Shown: one piece after another, positions 42,901-52,928 of the stretch
Numbering within the stretch: position 1 is the first letter of the stretch
Layout: each line of letters opens with the position of its first letter
DNA from: Lineus longissimus
Lineage: Eukaryota > Nemertea > Pilidiophora > Heteronemertea > Lineidae
Reading direction: 5' to 3'
Assembly: GCF_910592395.1 (NCBI RefSeq)
Contig: NC_088315.1
Span: 18,395,808-18,459,807 of the forward strand
DNA: 64,000 bases
Notes under the pieces: generated by a model
Database searches by the model: none
Seen by the model: only the letters and a program-made list of their open reading frames with translations
What the model was told of the DNA's origin: nothing
Translations under genes and position numbers: made by a program

Positions 42901-43985
42901 GAGATGGTTACCAGCCGTCCCGTTGGCAGAGAATGGTTTTTACTTTGAGCCCGAGTCTTCTGTTGTATGCAATTTTTGCAAAAACAAGATGAACACCTGG
43001 CAAAACAGTTGGGATCCAAAGCAGAAGCATGTACCTAATTGTCCATTCTTGAATGGTAATGATTGCGGTAATATTCGTATGGAACCATCCAGAGAAATTG
43101 GGACGTACCAGCCTGCAATTCAATCAACCTTCGACGAGCTGCAGATTCCACAACTTCAGAACAAAAACAAAGTTCTCCTGAGGAATTCAACACGATCTGT
43201 GGAATCATTCAAGAATCCACAGCTACAAAATGTACCTGAGAACCAAATGGGATCCTTAAGCATAAATGTCACTCAAGGTCAAGGACAGGAAGATGATGCG
43301 ATGGAAGATGAACCCCAGCCATCGACTTCAAATTCGAATTCATCCCAACAGCAACAAGAAGGGGGAGGTGGACTGCGCTATTTTGTCCATTCCTATGATA
43401 AAAGTGGACGCCCAATCAGTACCTCTCAGAAAATGGAATTCAACAGTACCGAGGAGAAAGCTAATGCCTCCATGAAGAAAGAGGCGGATCGACTTGAATC
43501 CTTCAACAATGTCTGGAAGAAAGGAGATGTCATTTCACCTGAAGAGTTGGCCAAGTCTGGGTTCTACTACGCTGGAACTGGTGATCGAGTCCGCTGCGCT
43601 TTTTGTAATGGCGTGTTGCGCAATTGGGCGGTTGGAGACCGGGCACCAGCTGAGCATAGGCGTCACTACCCAACTTGTCCCTTTGTATTGAATCTGAATG
43701 TTGGAAACGTACCCTCTTCCCAAGATCTGAGTGGACTTCAAACATCTACTGCTGCCACTACTAATCACTCTGAACAAAAACGACAAGCTGCCCCAGCCCG
43801 AGGACAGCAATCGGCACAAAGCAGTGGCCCTGGGGTTACCCCTCCGGCTATTCCCGGGACGATTTTGATGCCAAAGCACTCTAACTTCAGAACTGTGGAG
43901 TCCCGTCTGCTGACATATGATAATTGGCCATCCTCTAATGTGCAAAGGCCAAATGAACTCGCTGAGGCTGGATTCTTCTTCACAG
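39996..43985 (+). CDS. IAP gene, exon with start codon: acidic repeats, two hydrophobic segments, BIR1, BIR2, start of BIR3
   Basis: An acceptor (TTTACATTTCAG) ends at 39995, so a 5' non-coding exon lies upstream. ATG at 40022 follows an in-frame TAG. Exon 1 codes 1321 residues. About 178-636: nine tandem 51-residue acidic repeats (EVPLDDVSGGEYYEE). Hydrophobic segments at about 769-786 and 826-843 could be membrane helices. BIR1 about 945-1012 (C983, C986, H1003, C1007). BIR2 about 1150-1225 (C1192, C1195, H1212, C1219; canonical spacing). BIR3 begins near 1290 and is split by the intron (donor CACAG|GTAATT). BIR domains bind caspases or the N-termini of IAP antagonists. Seven in-phase exons give 1596 residues, long for an IAP; the N-terminal half is not like any IAP I know. 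It could be a fusion or a lineage-specific extension. Confidence 0.88.
40554..41931 (+). repeat. Nine tandem 153-bp coding repeats
   Basis: Each unit encodes 51 residues, running from EIHD(A/E)(N/H)(V/I)I to (S/T)D(R/G/E)EAVD. Units differ by a few substitutions, with N/H, V/A and R/S variants shared between non-adjacent units, which suggests unequal exchange. The reverse strand is also open over much of the array because the unit is a multiple of three. Confidence 0.95.
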
Positions 43986-44260
43986 GTAATTCTTTTGTTA
44001 CAAATGGCTCGGCCATCTTTGGTAAAAAATTTCACAAAATTCAATATTTGACATTCAGTTTCCGGGGATTTTCCAATGCAGTTCTTTGCGCAAGTAACAA
44101 AGATATATGTGGTTGACGGATTTTTCTTTATTTTGCCTTATGGTGGGTGGACATTTTGAGTAGCGGACTGGCCCGACCATTGCCGACCACCATTGGCAAA
44201 ACCCTGGTACTTTTACTGTTTTGTAGTAAATGTTTCATTCTGATATATCACTCTTTATAG

Positions 44261-44448
44261 GCGCCAATGATAACGTGAGATGCTTCCATTGCGATGGTGG
44301 TCTGCGTAACTGGCTCGACTCGGATTTGCCTTGGATTGAGCATGCCAAGTGGTTCCCAAGATGCGGCTTCTTGCAGAGAGCGAAGGGAGTCGAGTTTGTA
44401 TTAGAAGAGACTCGCAAACATAACCAGCAGAACGTTACAACTGCCGTG
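44261..44448 (+). CDS. IAP exon 2: end of BIR3
   Basis: Acceptor CTCTTTATAG, donor GCCGTG|GTAGGT. Encodes residues 1322-1384, with C1329, C1332, H1349, C1356 in canonical C-x2-C-x16-H-x6-C spacing. GGLRNW and [14 protein letters not shown] resemble type II BIRs such as XIAP BIR3, whose groove residues (GL, W and a second W) bind antagonist N-termini, so this BIR could bind such peptides. Phase 0 at its end. Confidence 0.9.
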
Positions 44449-44710
44449 GTAGGTGTACTAATAGCATTACGCGACGTTACTATTTATAGCTCACAAGGTC
44501 ATTTGAATAAGATATTGATGACGTTTTAGTCACGTGACAGTCGGACATCGATACTTATTTCTACGCATTTGAGCTTATTTCAAAGTCAATTATCTTTGAC
44601 CCTGCATTGTTTTTAGCATGAATGATACCATAGAGTCAGAGAGAGAAATATTCAGAACAATTATGTAGTATTTCAAACACTCGGACATGTGCCAGATTGA
44701 ATCTAACTGC

Positions 44711-45590
44711 CCTATGCTGTGGTCACACTGGGGTTTTAACACGAATTGAATTCGAATTAAAACGTTGATACGTATTGGGGCGTCACACTCAATTCGGTTC
44801 ATACCGATCTCAATCCGCTTTAACCAACACGGTTCTTAAACCGAATTGAATGCGAATCAGCTAATCCGAATCAACGAAACCGTATTGAGATTTCAAGTGT
44901 GACGCGCTTGATACGAATTAAGGTTTTCGATCGCACTGCGCATGCGCCCGGCGCATGGAAAGTGACCTTTGACCGCGGGAACTAGTGCTCCGAACTAGTT
45001 AACTGATGTATTTAAATGATCTCATTAACTCAAATCGTTTTTCGTTATGCCATAGAATAGGGAAAAATCAACTCCCTTGCACGTGACTTGCATTTCCATT
45101 TCCTGGCAAGGTATGTTGCCGCCGGTTCGTTGGTCAAAGGTACGCTGGTCAGCAACATCGTCGCGGCGGGGTTTTCCCCGGTTTTGGCCTCGTTTTCGAG
45201 GGCGAGGCCGGGATTCTCCGCATTCAGCGACGGTGGTGTTGACTCGCTGAGGACACTCCTCTTTGACCCGAACTTTGGCAATAGGCATGGCCGGGAGATG
45301 GAAATGGTCAAGCACCTTACGCGATTTTAACTTGTTAATAATGACTGTGTGATACGTTTTGAAATTGTAAATTTTATTCTCCCATATGGGAGGCTTATAA
45401 ATAATAATAATAATAATAATAGATGGCGCGTCGTTAGTATGCATTGAGTGTGGCGCGTTTAAACCGATTTGAATGCGTATTCGGGCCAGTGTGACGCGAC
45501 CGTTCTGAAACTGGATTAACCAATTCGTATTCCGGACAGCGCTCTACGGAATTCGGTTTCAATTCGCATCCAGTGTGAACACACCACTAG
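44711..45590. mobile_element. 0.88 kb TIR element in IAP intron
   Basis: Ends contain GTGGTCACACTGG and CCAGTGTGAACACACC, approximate inverted repeats, and the subterminal DNA on both sides is rich in GAATT-type words. The empty site is visible at 5775-5795. The interior contains a short retroposon tail (45050-45422). Target duplication and superfamily not resolved. Confidence 0.55.
45050..45422 (+). mobile_element. Probable retroposon 3' fragment with (ATA)n tail
   Basis: A GC-rich segment open on both strands (45088-45330 plus, 45025-45444 minus) is followed by CCCATATGGGAGGCTTATAA and about eight ATA repeats. The tail is typical of LINE or SINE insertions. No domain was recognised. Confidence 0.35.
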
Positions 45591-45910
45591 TTAGAAAGCC
45601 TGAATCCATTACGAAACCGCATGTTTGTCCGACATTGCCTGTAATTCAGCGATGGGGAAATAAAGGGCAGCAGCTGCAGTGACCTCATTATCGTGGAATG
45701 CTATTGAAAGCTTTCGTGCTCCTCAGAAATTTGATGCTGTGTTTTTGTTTGAACTTTCTTTATCGTGGCCTTGGAAGTTGTTTGAATGTGGTCACACCAA
45801 GCTCAGTGTAACATGTTTTAATTCTCAGGTTTGCTTGACATCTTTCTAGCATTGGGTCTCGGGGGAGACATTTCTGCTTATCTAAGTATAGAACCAGTTT
45901 GAGATTTATA

Positions 45911-46088
45911 CAATGGAACCTCCCTTAGCAGACACCTCTCTATTAAGGACAACCTCTCTATTAAGGACACTAGTTTTGGTCCCAAATTGATAGTTTCTAT
46001 TCAACTTGACCTCTCTAATCAGGACACCTCTCTATTAAGGACAGCACTTGCCAGTCCCGAAGGTGTCCTTAATAGAGAGGTTCTACTG
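45911..46088. mobile_element. Pogo-like MITE, CAGTAGAACCTCTCT family
   Basis: Ends CAATGGAACCTCCCTTAG and the inverse GGTTCTACTG, flanked by TA. The interior is made of alternating CTCTCTATTAAGGACA words in both orientations. Same family as 46961-47299, 62304-62481 and 62770-62935. Confidence 0.7.
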
Positions 46089-46189
46089 TACTTGGCGAAT
46101 TGTAAATTGTGTTGTTGGATGCAGAATGCAGGTGGTATTGTTAGACATAACATATTTGTATTCAAGAGTTTCGTTTTTTCCTTTTTCAG

Positions 46190-46265
46190 GCCCAAAATCG
46201 AGGTTCTACTGGAATGACAACAACTACGACTCACGGTGTAGGAATAGTGGAAAGGCCTACAACAG
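46190..46265 (+). CDS. IAP exon 3: Thr/Gly linker
   Basis: Acceptor TTTCCTTTTTCAG, donor AACAG|GTATAA. Encodes residues 1385-1409 plus a split codon. The segment contains MTTTTTHGVG and links BIR3 to UBA. Entry phase 0 and exit phase 1 match the neighbours. Small and low in complexity, so it rests mainly on splice sites and phase. Confidence 0.65.
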
Positions 46266-46603
46266 GTATAATGGGAGAGACTGACACTAGATCCAACGGT
46301 GTTCCTAACCTCCTTGGCTCATGGCAACCAATGACTTTTCAATATATGAGATGTCAGGATTGAACAAAATTCAGTTGAGCGCCAGGCCCTTAGGCCTCTT
46401 GTTCAATAGATTTAATGTCAGGTTTGGGCTGAAATCACATCCTTTTGTAGCATGGAGATTTTGGAATTTTGTTTTTATACGAGAAAATATGAATCATGCC
46501 TACGGATCCAACAGTGTGTCATACGGGGGGGGATTATTTGGGCGTTGGGGGGGGGGGGGGGCGTGACAATTCCCATTATATTTCTGGCTCTGTTTTGTTT
46601 TAG

Positions 46604-46732
46604 GTGTCCGAAGGGTGGAGGCTCGCGAAGTTAGGGCGAGGTTCGACACCGACAGTGTAAAGATGGTCCTGGATATGGGATACAAGGAAGCCGTCGTGAA
46701 ATATGTCATCTTGGAGCGTCTTAGATACACTG
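46604..46732 (+). CDS. IAP exon 4: UBA domain, first part
   Basis: Acceptor GTTTTGTTTTAG, donor CACTG|GTAGGC. Encodes residues about 1411-1452, including VLDMGYKEAVVKYVILERL. The MGY loop and following helix fit the UBA domain of IAPs, which binds ubiquitin chains. The next exon, 10.2 kb away, completes it. Confidence 0.85.
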
Positions 46733-46960
46733 GTAGGCATAACAAAAACAGATTCGAAGTGATGAGAGCTTCTATAGTCTTCGGCAAGATGTTGAGAAAT
46801 GTCGCATGCAGCTCGCATTTTCACAATTGCCCTTGGATTTTCACTAAACCTATCTCAAATAGATCTGTACATTCTGTCCTGCCGTTTTCATTCAAAAATT
46901 CACTCCGGCCACAACCGCTCCAGAAAAAGGCCCGTGTTTGCAGCGCAGGAAAATTTACTA

Positions 46961-47299
46961 CAGTAGAACCTCTCTATTAGGACACCCTTGGGACTGACAG
47001 GTGCTGTCCTTAATAGAGAGGTGTCCTGATTAGAGAGGTCAAATTGAATGGAAACAACCAGTTTGGGAACAAAACTAGTGTCCTTAATAGAGAGGTTGTC
47101 CTTAATAGAGAGGTTGTCCTTAATAGAGAGGTTGTCCTTAATAGAGAGGTTGTCCTTAATAGAGAGGTTGTCCTTAATAGAGAGGTTGTCCTTAATAGAG
47201 AGGTTGTCCTTAATAGAGAGGTTGTCCTTAATAGAGAGGTTGTCCTTAATAGAGAGGTTGTCCTTAATAGAGAGGTGTCTGCTAAGGGAGGTTCCACTG
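46961..47299. mobile_element. Pogo-like MITE expanded by an internal 18-bp tandem repeat
   Basis: CAGTAGAACCTCTCTATTAG and the inverse GGTTCCACTG, with TA flanks. Contains 11 copies of an 18-mer (TTGTCCTTAATAGAGAGG) at about 47085-47275; other family members have one or two. Intronic. Confidence 0.75.
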
Positions 47300-47637
47300 T
47301 ACACACAAGGCTTTGCAAATTTGCGAAGGTGTCATGATTAATGCTGTAGCACCAGCTGCAGATGATTTGTTGTAACGTCATCATCGTGCAACATGTTTGC
47401 CATATGCATTTAGCATGGGGAACATATCCTTCACAAAGTCATCATTTTCTGGAGCGGCCGTTGAAAGAGTGAAGTTTTGATTGGATTAAATCGACACGAT
47501 ATGACGTAAAGTTTCATATGATGAGGTATGTTTTGATGAAAATCCAAAAGAAATTGTGAAAATGAGAGCGATATTCGACATTTCTCCACATCTTGGAGCT
47601 GAGTATAGTGTGTCAGCTGTCATCTCATCTTTGACTA
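47300..47637. other. No recognisable feature (IAP intron)
   Basis: No reading frame or repeat seen. Confidence 0.5.
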
Positions 47638-48492
47638 TGGGTGAAATGCATGGCATGTACATTGGCCTATGACTCGTGAGTGATAGGCACTTTGACTGTG
47701 GGTGACATTCGTGGCATGTACATTGGCCTATGACTGGTGGGTGATGGGCACTTTGACTGTGGGTGACATTCGTGGCATGTACATTGGCCTATGACTGGTG
47801 GGTGATGGGCACTTTGGCTGTGGGTGACATTCGTGGCATGTACATTGGCCTATGACTGGTGGGTGATGGGCACTTTGACTGTGGGTGACATTCGTGGCAT
47901 GTACATTGGCCTATGACTGGTGGGTGATGGGCACTTTGACTGTGAGTGACATTCGTGGCATGTACATTGGCCTATGACTGGTGGGTGATGGGCACTTTGG
48001 CTGTGGGTGACATTCGTGGCATGTACATGGCCTATGACTGGTGGGTGATGGGCACTTTGACTGTGGGTGACATTCGTGGCATGTACATTGGCCATGACTG
48101 GTGAGTGATGGGCACTTTGACTGTGGGTGACATTCGTGGCATGTACATGGCCTATGACTGGTGAGTGATGGGCACTTTGACTGTGGGTGACATTCGTGGC
48201 ATGTACATGGCCTATGACTGGTGAGTGATGGGCACTTTGACTGTGGGTGACATTCGTGGCATGTACATGGCCCATGACTGGTGAGTGATGGGCACTTTGA
48301 CTGTGGGTGACATGCGTGGCATGTACATGGGCCTATGACTGGTGAGTGATTGGCACTTTGGCTGTGGGTGACATTCGTGGCATGTACATGGGCCTATGAC
48401 TGGTGAGTGATTGGCACTTTGGCTGTGGGTGACATTCGTGGCATGTACATGGGCCTATGACTGGTGGGTGATGGGCACTTTAGCTGTGGGTG
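47638..48492 (+). repeat. Minisatellite, about 14 copies of a 60-61-bp unit
   Basis: The unit contains GGCACTTTGACTGTGGGTGA and CGTGGCATGTACATTGGCC. Units vary by 1-bp indels and GGTGGGTG/GGTGAGTG variants clustered by position. Confidence 0.95.
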
Positions 48493-49448
48493 CATAGTTC
48501 CCACCATTCAGATATGATAAAAGTAAGTTCTACTGTTCGTTATGATTGATATCCACTGTTGGCACAAAATGGCGCTAGCCAAAAATGGCTACAGTATGAA
48601 AGAGAAATTGTCAACATTTGTTGCCACGGTAGCATCATTGGAAAGTGGACATCTAATTTTATGATTTTTGCTCGTGATGCAAGGCTGTTTGGATGGTTAC
48701 GGTTCCAGTTCTTGTGTACTGTTTATTGAAGTTCTTTGATCGGTTTGGAGAAGTCACCGATCAGCTTAAAGCGACATAGACGGGGTGACTTCTGTACCCC
48801 TTGCTCACTGCAGGCGTACAGGTATTCTCCCAATGTACAATGTACAGTCTGATGAATATTGCATTCTACGCTGCGTCCTGCTCTTTTCGGCGACTGCTCT
48901 TTCGCTAACTGCTACCATGAAAAACTACGGTGTGCTACCATAACAAATTGGGTACTCACCGCGATATATATTCGGTTCTTGATCAGATGGAAGTCCCTGC
49001 TCCATAGCTAGTCTTTCCTCGTGTCCGGGCGGGCCCGATATTGTATGCTAACCTCTGGTTGTTCTGAAACATAAAACTCTGATAGTGCAGTCCTTTGAAC
49101 TCATAAAACCAAGGGTTTGACGTAATCAAACTTGTCTCCAGCTCTAGTCCATTGTGATTTCAAATAATGGGGTTAGTGCCAAGTGATTGATGTATTAACC
49201 CTTTTGTTGGTAAATTTTCATGCTGAAATTACCCAGTCTTGACGATCTTGACCCCCCCTAGGGGAGTATTGAAAACCTCATTCACAGCTTATGATATGTA
49301 ATTCAAAAAGACAACTGGGCAAAGGTCTGCGTCGTTCGTTCACTGTCCTCATACAATTACAGTTGGTCCAACATAATCTTATTTCTAATTCTAACGTCAG
49401 GCAACGCCCCAATACATGTAGTCAGTCATAATGCATCACACATACATG
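48493..49448. other. No gene seen (IAP intron)
   Basis: Contains AAAAGTAAG(T/C)TC(T/C)ACTGTTC near 48520, shared with a segment near 50845. Otherwise anonymous. Confidence 0.45.
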
Positions 49449-49598
49449 CTTGCGTGCTTACCTGCTTGCCTGCTTGCGTTCCTGCTTGCCTGCTTGCCTG
49501 CTTGCCTGCTTGCCTGCTTGCCTGCTTGCATGCTTGCCTGCTTGCCTGCTTGCCTGCTTGCATGCTTGCCTGCTTGCCTGCTTGCCTGCTTGCCTGCT
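49449..49598 (+). repeat. (CTTGCCTG)n microsatellite
   Basis: Octamer repeated about 18 times with a few CTTGCATG variants. The Cys/Leu/Ala-rich frames here are artefacts. Confidence 0.95.
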
Positions 49599-51115
49599 AT
49601 TTGTATACAATTGGTGTTGGTATGACGTTTTTCGATCGCTGCGTGATAATTTAGGCTATGTGTACCCTGGATTTGTCATATGAGTGTACCACAAGGTAGT
49701 GGATTGTTTCAATCTGTCCAAAACTGCAAGTTTTCTCTTTGCTGGAACAGCAGTGGCCTGGGTCATTTTTATGGAAAAAGCCCCTGAAGTAAACCGACAA
49801 CGTAAGCCTTTAAACTTCATACTTGAAGGCTAAAACTTCAGCTGAAGGTCCATCCTGAATAGTATAAGGAGGCAAAACAATACATCTATGTGACTGAGGC
49901 CCTCAGGTGCATCTGGGACCTTGGGGAGGTCATCTTAACCCCTCAACATCAAAAACACTTCCACTTTCAATGGAATTTCCATATGGAAATAACCTGGGGA
50001 ACTCCCTTCTAAGTCGATGCTTGCATGGAGGACATCTTGCATTTTCTCAAGGCATTTGAACACATACTGGGAATGGATCCTCGCTACAGTAACGATCGCC
50101 AGTGAAAAGGTTTTCACTACCATGGTGACCGCACAGGAGAGCAGGTACTGCTCTACATAAACTCATGTAGATTACTCAATACCAATGCACAGACCTACTC
50201 TCGTATGCTTGTATGCATACTTCACTTTTATGATGCCATCGGCCACACAATGATGTTGTTTATCATTACTATTGTGTTGATTTATTGCTGAACTATTGAT
50301 GAAATGATTGTAAGGTTCTTAAAAATATATCCGTCGATTAACTCACCAAAATAGGATAATTCGTTGAAGTGTTTCACTGCTTTCTAGTTCAACAAAATGG
50401 TGGACAACCTTGGCCAGAGGACGTTGTTCATCCGGACATCTGGGTTTCCCCAACAAATATCACGAATTGAAGTCACTAATGCGCCCAATGAAATAGTGTG
50501 TGGATGTGTGCCAGATTTTAAAATTAGTAAAAGCATTCGACACATTTGATTGTTTCCTTTCAGTTTCGTGTCGGTATTTCACAAGAATTCTGAAAGCAGG
50601 CAAGATATGGCAGCACTGCATTTGGCAATAATCTTTTTGTTAAAGGGAGAACATGGGCAATGTTTTTATGAACCTGAAAGCAATGCAGGAGACTCATTTT
50701 TAGCCAGCTTAATCATAGACCAATGGGGCTTATGCTGTGCTCAGGGTGGTTAGTGGTGGTCTGTCGTCCATCTGTCCGTCCGTAACTTTTTTTAAATAGT
50801 ATAGATGGCGACACTTTTGGATAGTTTCGACTGTTGCGATAATTAAAAGTAAGCTCCACTGTTCATCGCTGGTATCGGCTGCCAGCAGATGGCAATGGCG
50901 GCCAATAAAATGGCTGCTACATCGAAAAGATTAATATGTCCAAAGAGTTTTTTTCACATATACCTGTTTGATAACTAATCCTGTTTCATCTAAGTATCTC
51001 CCCACAGGCGATGTCCAAGACCATGCATTTGAATTATTCTATGAAGAAGTATGCCAGCACAGGGGACGAGGGGAACCCATTTGGGGTCCATACCTACATG
51101 TTTTCCGGTACCTGT
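49599..51115. other. No gene seen (IAP intron)
   Basis: Short frames only. The segment 50750-50930 contains TCCGTCCGTAAC and resembles part of a dispersed repeat. Confidence 0.45.
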
Positions 51116-51280
51116 GATTCATGGTGCCTATGTTTCCCGGTACCTATGTTTCCCGGTACCTATGTTTCCCGGTACCTATGTTTCCCGGTACCCATGTTTC
51201 CTGGTACCCATATTTCCCGGTACCCATGTTTCCTAGTACCCATGTTTCCCGGTACCTATGTTTCCCAGTATTGTTTCCTT
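51116..51280 (+). repeat. 16-bp minisatellite
   Basis: About nine copies of TATGTTTCCCGGTACC with minor variants. Because 16 is not a multiple of 3, all three frames read the same peptide in turn. A degenerate reverse-complement cluster lies at 52612-52705. Confidence 0.9.
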
Positions 51281-51732
51281 GTACACAAAAACACTGGATT
51301 ACAGGATAAGGCCCAGGCTGTTACATGTCAGCTCGAACATGCTTGCTGCAAATTCCTGGAAATCCATTTTCCCTGAATTCGACAATGCATGTCCCTTAAA
51401 GAACACATATTGCTTTTTATTTAGTTCAGTAGTAATCCATGCATAACACAGTGGTGATCGGGTCTTTTCAGACCATGGATACCAATACCACGGGCATTGA
51501 AGTGCTGCCATCCGACTAACGTTTTATGTTTTATTGTATCATTATGAATGTGATTTACTCGGAATTTTTTTCGTCAGTGTTAAAAAAAGGTGAGTCCTGT
51601 ACTGAAAGGATATTCTACCAAGGCTCAGACACGGTCAGCATGTACACTGTAATAAAAAGGAAAATGTCAAAAAGCCTCGAAGATTTCCAATAGAAATACT
51701 TTCTCTCTCAAACTGAGTTATTTGCATCAACA

Positions 51733-52133
51733 CTATAGATTCATAATAATAATAATAATGAGTCTTTTATATAGCGTAATTCCGTGACACTATAGTTCTC
51801 GCTCAAAGCACTTTGGGATATCATATTATTACTCCGGTCTCCACAGAAATCAATCGGGGGTTTCAAGGAGGAACCAGAAGGTGCTCACTTGAACTCGACC
51901 AGTAGGGGAACTAAGCAGTGACTCGGCCGGGAGTCGAACCCACGACCTCCTGATCATGAGGCCGACTCTCTTCCACTGCGCTACCGCTGCCCCTTCATGC
52001 ACTTGATTGGGAACAACGCTTACGAACACGTCACGTTCAGTAATGTAAAACTGTCAGAGCTGCAACGTATCTTGATGTGACGACGGCCAACACTATGTAA
52101 ACGTTGTACCCAATCAACTGCATGAACCTATAG
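51733..52133. mobile_element. Small palindromic TIR element carrying a SINE
   Basis: The left arm CTATAGATTCAT[SINE]GCACTTGATTGGG is matched by the inverse CCCAATCAACTGCATGAACC at about 52108-52127 and TATAG. Without the SINE the element is about 145 bp. Confidence 0.6.
51745..51993 (-). mobile_element. tRNA-derived SINE with 5-bp target duplication
   Basis: On the minus strand the first 75 bp are tRNA-like: an A box TAGCGCAGTGG and a B box GGTTCGACTCC. A tRNA-unrelated body follows, with an (ATT)n tail at 51745-51757. TTCAT flanks it (51740-51744 and 51994-51998). Confidence 0.8.
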
Positions 52134-52611
52134 ACATTGTGAGATTTTAGAATCAATGTCAGACCAGTCCGTGTATAATTCATTAGCTCATTTAGACATG
52201 AAGGCCTCCTCCACAAAAGTGCAAAACCAAACGGCTAGGCTATGCGTCAATTATAAAGGGAGCTAAAAGCTTAAGGCTAGCTGCTGCAAATACAGCCTCA
52301 CCACAGCCTGTGGGCTGCAGCCTACACCTAATGCTGACCAGTACTAGTCTGTTGTACTAAGTTATATTCTATCATGTCAATTACATTTAGACTACAGTAT
52401 GAACTATGTCGGTCATGCATAGGCCAGGCTATACAAGCCTACAAACAGTCTGAATTCATACATGAATTTCAGTGAACTGCAGACCATTTTGGGATGCATC
52501 ATCGGGCCAGTGCCAGCGTGCCAGTGCCGGGTATTTAACCAACCCCATTTTAAGGGAGACATACTGCAGCGTAGTTTTATTCTCATGACTTTAAATAGTC
52601 TCTCATTATAA
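52134..52611. other. No recognisable feature (IAP intron)
   Basis: No reading frame or repeat supported. Confidence 0.45.
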
Positions 52612-52705
52612 TATGGGGAAACAAGGGTAGCGGGAAACATAAGTACCTTGGTACTGGGACATATAGGTACCATGACACAAAGGTACTGGGAAACATAGGT
52701 ATGAC
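52612..52705 (-). repeat. Degenerate inverse copies of the 16-bp minisatellite
   Basis: Repeated GGTACTGGGAAACATA-like words, reverse complement of the 51.1 kb unit. Confidence 0.6.
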
Positions 52706-52928
52706 ACACACCCCCCCTCCCCCCCCCCCATTTGCCATCCTATCGATTGCTTGTGGATGACTTTATTGTACTGAAAGTAGGTGGTGTTCACAACTTGTTG
52801 GAGTAGGTCACCGAAATGCTTGGGGGTCATCAAGTCTAGGTATGATCTGCCAAAGTAGGATAATCTGACATTGCCAGAAGGGTTGATGGAATATTCCGAG
52901 GGACACGGTAGGAGCATTGTATACGGGT

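Larger units (their letters stand above)
44468..45713 (+). repeat. Dispersed repeat copy split by a TIR element
   Basis: 44468-44710 and 45591-45713 together match 5659-6035 in reverse complement. Intronic in the IAP gene. Confidence 0.8.

Noticed and set aside
47010-47384. SLLRTT and SLIERL repeat proteins
   Set aside because: Translations of the 18-bp repeat in a pogo-like MITE.
47850-48275. 141-codon frame with repeated HATNVTHSQSAHHSP
   Set aside because: Translation of the 60-bp minisatellite.
49431-49683. Three overlapping frames rich in Cys, Leu and Ala
   Set aside because: Artefact of the (CTTGCCTG)n microsatellite.
51011-51376. Frames with repeating FPGTYVSRY peptides
   Set aside because: A 16-bp minisatellite read in three frames.
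51920-51993. Possible tRNA gene on the minus strand
   Set aside because: Part of a SINE with target duplication and (ATT)n tail.
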